In this document: positions 56,891 to 64,000 of the stretch, one piece after another
Position numbering within the stretch: position 1 is the first letter of the stretch
Layout of the letters: each line of letters opens with the position of its first letter
From: Diplolepis rosae
Taxonomy: Eukaryota; Arthropoda; Insecta; Hymenoptera; Diplolepididae
Direction: 5' to 3'
Length of the DNA: 64,000 nucleotides
Assembly (NCBI GenBank): GCA_030998225.1
Contig: JAPYXD010000581.1
Location: forward strand, 2,914,001 to 2,978,000
Notes under the pieces: generated by a model
What the model was told of the DNA's origin: nothing
Database searches by the model: none
The model's input: only the letters and a program-made list of their open reading frames with translations
Position numbers and translations under genes: made by a program

Positions 56891-57465
56891 GGTAGTACGA
56901 TCACGAAAATTAGACCTCAGGCTAAAATAGATAATTTTGCTTTCAAGAATAGCAATATTATTTTTGAAGGGCTAATTTGAAAGAGAAAAGATTATTTTTC
57001 ATGAAAAAAATTTGAAACACAAAAAAATAATGTTATTAATAAATTTAATTTTTGCCCAAACTTATTTTCTTATCGCTTCAAGCCAAATTTTTAAAAATGA
57101 TGTGATTATAATATTATATATATTTTTCAAAACAAAATTTTTATAAACAAATTGCTGCATTTGATAATAATTAATTCAATTTCAAAAATAGGAAACGGTC
57201 AAGTTGTAGGGAATCTTTTTTCTAAAAAAATGAACCGTAATTTATTAGAATCGCATTATTTTTAAAAGTTTGGCTCGAAGCGATAAGAAAATAAGTTTGG
57301 GCAAAAATAAAATTTATTAATAACATTATTTTTTTGTGTTTCAAATTTTTTTCATGAAAAATAATCTTTTCTCTCTCAAATTAGCCCTTCAATAATAATA
57401 TTGCTATTCTTGAAAGCAAAATTATCTATTTTAGCCTGAGGTCTAATTTTCGTGATCGTACTACC
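56891..57465. mobile_element. TTAA-flanked foldback MITE (GGTAGTACGATCACG ends)
   Basis: GGTAGTACGATCACGAAAAT ... ATTTTCGTGATCGTACTACC, flanked by TTAA at 56887-56890 and 57466-57469. The halves are long inverted copies. Confidence 0.9.
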
Positions 57466-57469
57466 TTAA

Positions 57470-58724
57470 GGAAACGATTTTGCAGAACAACGCTTATTTC
57501 GTATCTCACATATTTTGGTGAAAAAAATCGAATTTTTTTAATATTAAAAATCAAAACATAAAATATACATCCTGTCGAGAAATTTCATAATAAGAATGTG
57601 TAGACCTCATTTAGGCAAATAATTTTTCATCTAAACTTTTTTTATGTATCTCATATATTTTGTCTAAAAAATGGAATTATTGAATTTTAATCGTATTTTT
57701 TGGAATTGAAACGAAAAATATATGTTTTTTTATAAACTGTGTAAGACAAAACTTGTAGATCTTTTTGAAACGAACAACTTTATATTCTTACGTTTTTTTC
57801 GTATTTCACATATTATTGTTAAAAAATTGAATTTTGGATTTTCAATAGATTATTTTTGAATTAAAAAAAAAAATATGCATCTTATGAAAAAATGTTACAA
57901 TTCAAATTTGTAGGTCCTTATGTAGAAATTAATATTATATCATAACGTTTCTTCATATCTCGTATAATTTAACTGGAAAATGGAATTTTTATATTGACTT
58001 TTTTCGAATTTGAATATGCTGTATCATTTCTAATTTTGATTTAATCAAAAAACGTTATCAAGATAATTTTTAGAGATTTATGAGCACTATCTAAAACCGG
58101 TATTAAAATTTTTGATTCTTTCAAAAAATTATTTTCAAAAACACAAAAGTAGTGCTCAATCCCTCAATTTTGATTGGATGTAGCTGGTTAACGAACTTGT
58201 CCTTACTTTTTCGGCTCCGATAAAGTGTACCAAAGCTCAATTAAATCTGATGATTCTATCGAGAGTTATGCCGAACACGACCTACAGACAGACAGACAGA
58301 CAGACACTTTCGTAAAAACCGTTTTTTCTGACTCAGGGGGTCTCAAAACGTAAAGATTTGATGAAATTTTCGAAAGTCATTTTTCACATAAAACCAATTC
58401 CTTCTCATCCATGATGAGAATGTAACAACATAAAATAGCCGATCCTTACTTTAGATCATTTTCATAGAACTTTTATTATTAAAAAATCGTAATTTCGAGC
58501 CTTTTTCCTTGTCGCATATCATTCTATGAGTAAACGGCAATTTCGTCTTCAATTTATCTTTTGAACCCATTGGGGGTATGTGGTAGTTAAAAAAATATCA
58601 ACCTTCTATGAACTATGTTTAGTTTCAACATGTTTACGATAAAAATAATTGAAACTATAAAATAAAAATAATAAAACAAAAAAATGGTCATTAAATTATT
58701 ATTGGTTTCTGTAGATAAGAAAAA
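57470..58724. other. No gene; interspersed repeat with (ACAG)n
   Basis: AT-rich. 58200-58440 contains CTCCGATAAAGTGTACC, a short ACAG microsatellite at 58284-58307, and a GGGTCTCAAAACGTAAAGAT block shared with 27725. I assign no class. Confidence 0.5.
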
Positions 58725-59357
58725 ATAAATAATTTTGCTTTCAAGAATAGCAATATTATTATTGAAGGGCTAATTTGAGAGAGAAAAGATTATTTTTTAT
58801 GAAAAAAATTTGAAACACAACAAAATAATGTTATTAATAAATTTTATTTTTGCCCAAACTTATTTTCTTATCGCTTCGAGCCAAACTTTTAAAAATGATG
58901 CGATTCTAATAAATTACGGTTCATTTTTTTAGAAAAAAGATTCCCTACAACTTGACCGTTTCCTATTTTTGAAATTGAATTAATTATTATCAAATACAGC
59001 AATTTGTTTATAAAAATTTTGGTTCAAAAAATTGTTTTTTTTTTTATAATTTCAGCTATTAAAGAATTTATTTTCAAAAATCGGAAACGGTCAAGTTGTA
59101 GAGAATCTTTTTCCTAAAAAAATGAACGGTGATTTATTAGAATCGCATCATTTTTAAAAATTTGGCTGGAAGCGATAAGAAAATAAGTTTGGGCAAAAAT
59201 GAAATTTATTAATAACATTATTTTTTTGTGTTTCAAATTTTTTTCATAAAAAATAATCTTTTCTCTCTCAAATTAGGCCTTCAATAATAATATTGCTATT
59301 CTTGAAAGCAAAATTATCTATTTTTGCCTGAGGTCTAATTTTCGTGATCGTACTACC
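58725..59357. mobile_element. TTAA foldback MITE, left end truncated
   Basis: Same family as 56891-57465. The right end CGTGATCGTACTACC is followed by TTAA at 59358-59361; the left terminus is missing. Confidence 0.75.
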
Positions 59358-59769
59358 TTAATCAAACGAAACACAGTCTTTCAATTACGTTTATATCTAT
59401 CTTTGCCCCTGACAAATTTTTATATAATTTTTATTATTTCAAATTCAAACTCGTAGAAACCTGGAATCTATTAAATTTTCTGATTTTCTAATTACCACAC
59501 GCCCTTAATTTACGTTTACAATAAAAGAAAATTTACTTTAATCGCAGTATTTAAAGATTAATATACACATAGAGAAATTCAATGGTTAAAAGTTTAACGT
59601 TTTATTTTGAAGAGTAAACCAAAATTATTAAGCAAAAATAGTGAAAAATTCCCGAAATGAAGGAATAGTTTTTACTATCAGTGATGGAATTATTATGCAT
59701 ACACTCTAAACATTTTTTTTTAAACTTCCAATAAAGTTTGGGAAGTAATTAACCATTATGTTTTGAAAT

Positions 59770-60432
59770 TTTTATATAAATCATGTAGGAAATATTTAAT
59801 GACGTGCCGGATATTACGTGTCTGACTTTGAAAAATTCTAAGACTACACTTGAAAAATTTTAATACTGAAAAAAAACCCAATAGGGAATCGAATATTTCT
59901 TGTAAATTATTAAAATAGTTTGATAGAAGATTATTCTTTCAATTTATTTTGAAAATTTTCATCGCCTATGAATTGGAAAATGACAATTTTCTTTTAAAGT
60001 GTAATTTATCTGATTTAAGGCAGAACTTTATTTATTTTGAAAAAATATTTATTTGGCCCAGAGATTTTGTTTGAATTAAATAAATACTATTTAATTCAAA
60101 TAAATTTTTTGTTTCAATCAAAAAAATCCTTCTGATTTTTCCTAAATTCTGGACGCAAATAACAAGTTTTTAAATAAATTAAGTAATTTTTCAAAAATTC
60201 TTATATTTTTTTAACGCTTCAAGCATGCTGTGAAATATAATTTTTTTATAACTATCAAAACATTGAATCTCGCTCGTGGTCTTGAAAATTCATGTAGATA
60301 TTTTCAACAAATAGAAACATAGATATATCCTTCGTTTCATGTCACCTATTGCTCAATAACTATAAGAACGTGCTCATGCAAAAAGAACGTTAAAAGTTCG
60401 GCGTCTACAGCTGCTAGCAAAAAGATTCAAAC
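59770..60432 (-). repeat. Inverted copy of the 44.8-45.43-kb segment
   Basis: Reads as the reverse complement of 44780-45430, with the MITE and LTR-like DNA to its right absent. It is split from its continuation (61453-61555) by a Penelope-like insertion. Confidence 0.8.
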
Positions 60433-60444
60433 TTTATTCATAAT

Positions 60445-61440
60445 TTTGAAGTGACATGTTTGATAACATGTCTGCTATTATATTGACCCAAAATTCATAG
60501 AATTTTTATCATTTCTCATTATTTTGGCATAGGGTCAGATTATTTTTATTTTCTTCGATTGAAATTGTCACTATTTGATATAAAAATACTCAAAAAGAAA
60601 GCAAGGCAAACGTTTCGGTCACATATGGGGGCCCTCTTCAGTGCCAAGAAATCACAGATTAATTCAAAAATTTTTGTAAAACGTAGATAATTAAAATAAG
60701 AATTATCATAAAATTGAAAAACTTATCTCATAGCTTGCAATTCAAAATGAAGTAGTCCAGTATGCAGCATCACGAATTGAAAAAATGTTTAGAGTTCACT
60801 GTGAATAAAAAACCGGATAACCAATAAACCGGAAAACATAAAAAAAAAATTTTCACACGAACCGACCACAATTTGAAAAAAAATTTTTTTTTTTTTTTTT
60901 ATTAAAGAACGATTCCGAATTGGTAATCGGGGGCAGAACGCGAGCAAGGTTTACATTTTTAAAAACTATGCGTGAAGACTTTGTTACCGCCGGAGTCTTA
61001 TAGAATGATCTGAACTGTTTTCAAAACCGACTTGAGACATATGGCTTTGCTGACCGAAAATTTTTTTATATAAGCAATCCTGAGAGGTTATTTTCCTCCT
61101 TGAAGAAGAGTATTGTCCTATACCTAGTTAAGAAATTCGAGACGTTTATGTTGATTTTCACGAGTGGACAAAGGCGTGTATTTTTCAAGAAACGATTTTT
61201 TTTTTATATTTCAGCTTCACGGACAATTCATTTAATATTGAATTTGCAAGCAAGGCATTACAGAAAACTAATTTATTATAATATCTATACATATAGTTTT
61301 ACTCAATATTATTTGAGTATGTTAAGAAATAAATAAAAAAATTGAAGGTTTTTTATTACTGCATTCAGATTTATATTCTGAGATGTAAGAAAATAAAAAT
61401 AATCTGACCCTATGCCAAAATAATGAGAAATGATAAAAAT
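60445..61440 (-). mobile_element. Penelope-like insertion, 996 bp, with target duplication
   Basis: Flanked by TTTATTCATAAT at 60433-60444 and 61441-61452. It carries the Penelope-like 3' signature (minus strand 60612-60641: CTGAAGAGGGCCCCCATATG, then TGACCGAAAC). Near its ends lies an inverted pair (CATTATTTTGGCATAGGGTC at about 60515 and its complement at about 61410). Same family as 46985-47720. Coding capacity is lost. Confidence 0.7.
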
Positions 61441-61559
61441 TTTATTCATAATGTATGATAAATAACAAGAATTATATAATTAATTCACAATCCGAATTTC
61501 CTTCGAGTTTAAAGTTATTTACATAAAATTTAATGCCATTTTTTAAATTATCACCTATG

Positions 61560-62305
61560 TATTGGAAAATTACGATTTTTTTTACAGTGTATGCATAGTA
61601 TTTATGAGACCAAACGCGAAGCGAGCTGCTTATGCGATGAGAATATGCGCGAAGGGCAAATCTTTTTAATTAAATCAAAAATCAAAAAATGTATTATTTT
61701 CAATCAGCAAAAGTGATATATACACAGGGTATCCTATTTTAATCTATAGATCTAACTATCCCCTAAAATATGCTATTTGCAAAAAAATGGTTTTGACCAA
61801 AATTGTCAAGGACAGTAGGGGTCATTTATCTGTCCTTATGACCTTGACCTTCAGATCAATTTTTGAGGTCATATGAAGGTCAAGACCATTTTTAAAAATG
61901 GAAACTCCTATTTTTGACACCGGATTCGTAGAGAGCAGGAAATTTCACGTTGGAAATGATATTTTTAAATTTGTTATTGTGACCCTTCAGAAGGTAAAAT
62001 TAAGGTCAAATTATTAAAAAGTGTTCAGAAGCTTTTTATTCGACTTTCGGAGGTATTTGGGAATAATAAACGTTAAAAGTAACTTTAAACAGTAGATAAT
62101 ATGCAAAAGTATCAATAATCTTGACCATTTTGACCTGCAGATGCAAAATTTAAGGTCATTTTAAGGTCGATGTCAATTTTTTTCAGTAGAATCTAGTGAT
62201 CAGTGTTTGGCGGAACTCCAAATATGTAGTAGAGAAGCTGAAAACAATTTAAACACCTTGTACTTACTTTAAGCGGTACCCGATAACAACGACGTGGACG
62301 TAGTA
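61560..62305. other. No gene; left relative of the 62.7-kb palindrome
   Basis: 61840-61960 (AAGGTCAAGACCATTTTTAA, CTATTTTTGACACCGGATTC) recurs inverted at 62700-62760 and direct at 63085-63140. Otherwise AT-rich without features. Confidence 0.6.
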
Positions 62306-62502
62306 CACTGAGAAAACAGTTTTGTCAAATCAACAAAAATATTTGGTTAGTATTTAGCTAACAAAAATCTTTTGTTGTGCCAACAAAACATTTTGCTATA
62401 TCAAACAAATTTTGTTGGTTAAACAAAATGTTTTGTTGGGACAACAAAATATTTTGTCAGGATAACAAAAAAAGTTTTGTTGGATAAATTTTTTTCTCAG
62501 TG
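62306..62502. mobile_element. CACTGAG-type MITE, 197 bp
   Basis: CACTGAGAAAACAGTTTTGT ... TTTTTTTCTCAGTG with TA on both sides (62304-62305, 62503-62504). The interior is made of repeated AACAAAA(T)ATTTTGTT(G) words. Confidence 0.9.
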
Positions 62503-62694
62503 TAAGTTCTGTTCGATTTGGGGTGCTTGATTATCGTGAGTTCCCTTGCCTCTCGAGGTTAAGGGTGCATGATTATCTTGAGTCCCTTTGCCTCTCACGT
62601 TTGGAGTGCTTGATTGACAATTTGACTTTGATTATACCTTCTCAAGGTCACAATAAAAAAATTTAAAATATCATTTCTAAGATAAAATTTTCTG

Positions 62695-63150
62695 TCCTTT
62701 TGCAATCCGGTGTCAAAAATAGGGGTTTCCATTTTAAAAAATGGTCTTGACCTTTGAATGACCTCGAAAGTTAATCTAAGACTTATCTTTTACCGTACGT
62801 TAAAAGTTTTTTAAAAATTTTCGAATTCTAAAAACTTGCATTGTTTATTATAAAAATTAATATTAGAGGACATTATTTTCTAACAGTTTGAAGTAAAACA
62901 TTATTATTAGTCTTATCCAGAACTTATCCAGACTCATAATAATGTTTTACTTCAAACTGTTAAAAAATAATTTCCTTTAATATTAATTTTTATAATAAAC
63001 AATGCAACTTTTTAGAATCCGAAAATTATTAAAAAACTTTAAACGTACGGTAAAACATAAGTCTTAGATTAACTTTCGAGTTCATTCAAAGGTCAAGACC
63101 ATTTTTTAAAATGGAAACCCCTATTTTTGACACCGGATTGCAAAAGGACA
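62695..63150. repeat. Large palindrome, arms about 215 bp
   Basis: 62695-62910 and 62938-63150 are reverse complements with few differences (TGCAATCCGGTGTCAAAAAT against ATTTTTGACACCGGATTGCA; CAGTTTGAAGTAAAACATTA at the centre). The loop is about 27 nt. Confidence 0.85.
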
Positions 63151-63204
63151 GAAAATATTGTTGTAAAAGGAAAAAGAGGGTAGATTTTATGAAGCATTAA
63201 TTTT

Positions 63205-63975
63205 GGAAAATCTTAGATCTGTAAAATCATGTATATATATACAGACTCATATACATGATTTTACAGATAGAAAAATATAAAGTTATGGATAAGACTGATA
63301 ATAATTTTTTACTTCAAATTGTTAAAAAATAATTTTCCCTAATATTAATTTTTATAATAAACAATGCAGGTTTTTCAAATCCGAAGATTTATAAAAAACT
63401 TTCAACCTATGGTAAAAGATAAGTCTTAGATTTATCAAAAAGTATTGATTTTCGTGCCTGTTTATAGCTACGTGCTTGTGCAAAAATAAAAGCGTTAAAA
63501 AATTCACGTTGAAATTATAGTCACCAAGAATATATAATTTTGTAATATTCTGCAAAAAATTAAAATGTAAATAATGTTGTAAAAGGAAAAAGAGAATAGA
63601 TTTTATGAAGCATTAATTTTGGAAAATCTTAGATCTGTAAAATCATGTATATATATACACACACATATACATGATTTTACAGATAGAAAAATATAAAGTT
63701 ATGGATAAGACTGATAATAATGTTTTTCCTTTTACAACATTATTTAAATTTTAATTTTTTGCAGAATATTAAAAAATTATATATTCTTTGTGACCATAAT
63801 TTCATCGTGAATTTTTTAACGTTTTTATTTTTACACAAACACGTAGCTATAAACAGGCACAAAAATCAATACTTTTTGATAAATTTAAAACTTATCTTTT
63901 ACCGTACGTTTAAAGTTTTTTAAAAATTTTCGGATTCTAAAAAATTGCATTGTTTATTATTTTATTATAAAAAAT
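63205..63975. repeat. Nested inverted repeat with two small hairpins
   Basis: The hairpin ATCTGTAAAATCATGTATAT/ATATACATGATTTTACAGAT occurs at 63216-63271 and again at about 63630-63686. The surrounding 63280-63600 and 63690-63960 are inverted copies of each other, so the two short frames there encode similar peptides only because the DNA is duplicated. Confidence 0.8.
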
Positions 63976-64000
63976 CTGATACGCGACTAGTGATCCTCCG
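63976..64000 (+). repeat. Start of a third 2.7/29.9-kb-type repeat copy
   Basis: CTGATACGCGACTAGTGATC plus CTCCG equals 29940-29964; the copy continues beyond the window. Confidence 0.75.

Noticed and set aside
61100..61336. 78-codon frame in the Penelope-like insertion
   Set aside because: Lies on the strand opposite to the element's 3' signature and shows no RT or GIY-YIG motif.
63352..63923. Two similar 67-aa peptides on opposite strands
   Set aside because: Similarity comes from a DNA inverted duplication; AT-rich with no coding signature.

Overview
The window is AT-rich eukaryotic DNA from an animal, most likely an insect. Introns have GT...AG ends, and the mobile elements are of animal type: R1-like LINEs, a Penelope-like element, a mariner, hAT- and CACTG-type MITEs, and a primer-binding site matching tRNA-Lys. 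I lean towards a wasp-type hymenopteran from the general look of the repeats, but nothing here proves the order. More than half of the sequence is recognisable transposon or repeat.

Host genes. The best cellular genes form a dispersed tandem family of nitrobindin/THAP4-C-terminal-like beta-barrel proteins on the + strand. There are three main copies: A (exons 16755-30717), B (35970-36575) and C (48344-51503). There is also an exon-2 relic at 37886 and a duplicated 3' flank at 32970-34190 that marks a further lost copy. A and C each have a first exon coding a signal peptide, joined in phase 1 to the barrel exon, and a short 3' exon after a 71-73 nt phase-0 intron. They therefore look like secreted nitrobindins, an unusual location for this family. 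B keeps the best nitrobindin motifs but has no visible signal-peptide exon.

Mobile elements, left to right. 1-1442 (-): part of a large transposase-like gene with one in-frame stop. 3.2-6.1 kb: an LTR-retroelement-like remnant with seven copies of a GC-rich palindromic motif. 6.7-7.5 kb: a THAP-domain ORF and a tyrosine-recombinase-like fragment. 8.6-10.0 kb (-) and 14.4-15.3 kb (+): two R1-like fragments sharing the same disabling mutations. 15.3-15.9 kb: a Penelope GIY-YIG fragment. 17127-26394: a 9.27-kb transposon with CACTGAGAAAAAA inverted ends and a TA duplication, inside intron 1 of nitrobindin A. It carries an intact seven-exon SAM-domain gene and a C2H2 plus transposase-like gene broken by one frameshift and one stop. 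35169-35933: a hAT-type MITE with an 8-bp duplication, just upstream of nitrobindin B exon 2. 39341-44446: a 5.1-kb transposon carrying a multi-exon DUF4806-like gene. 49249-50630: a CACAG-ended element nested in a MITE. 51805-53098: a mariner with a dead transposase. 53892-54079: a tiny R1-like insertion with perfect target duplications. 56.6-64 kb: mostly foldback and inverted repeats, with a Penelope insertion at 60445-61440 and an array of GC-rich mini-hairpins.

How it fits together. The 9.27-kb element is a plausible autonomous relative of the CACTGAG...-ended MITEs at 8.5, 11.4, 45.4 and 62.3 kb. Paralogous segments serve as empty-site controls for several insertions. The strongest candidate for something little described is the two-gene SAM/C2H2-transposase element, followed by the secreted nitrobindin family.
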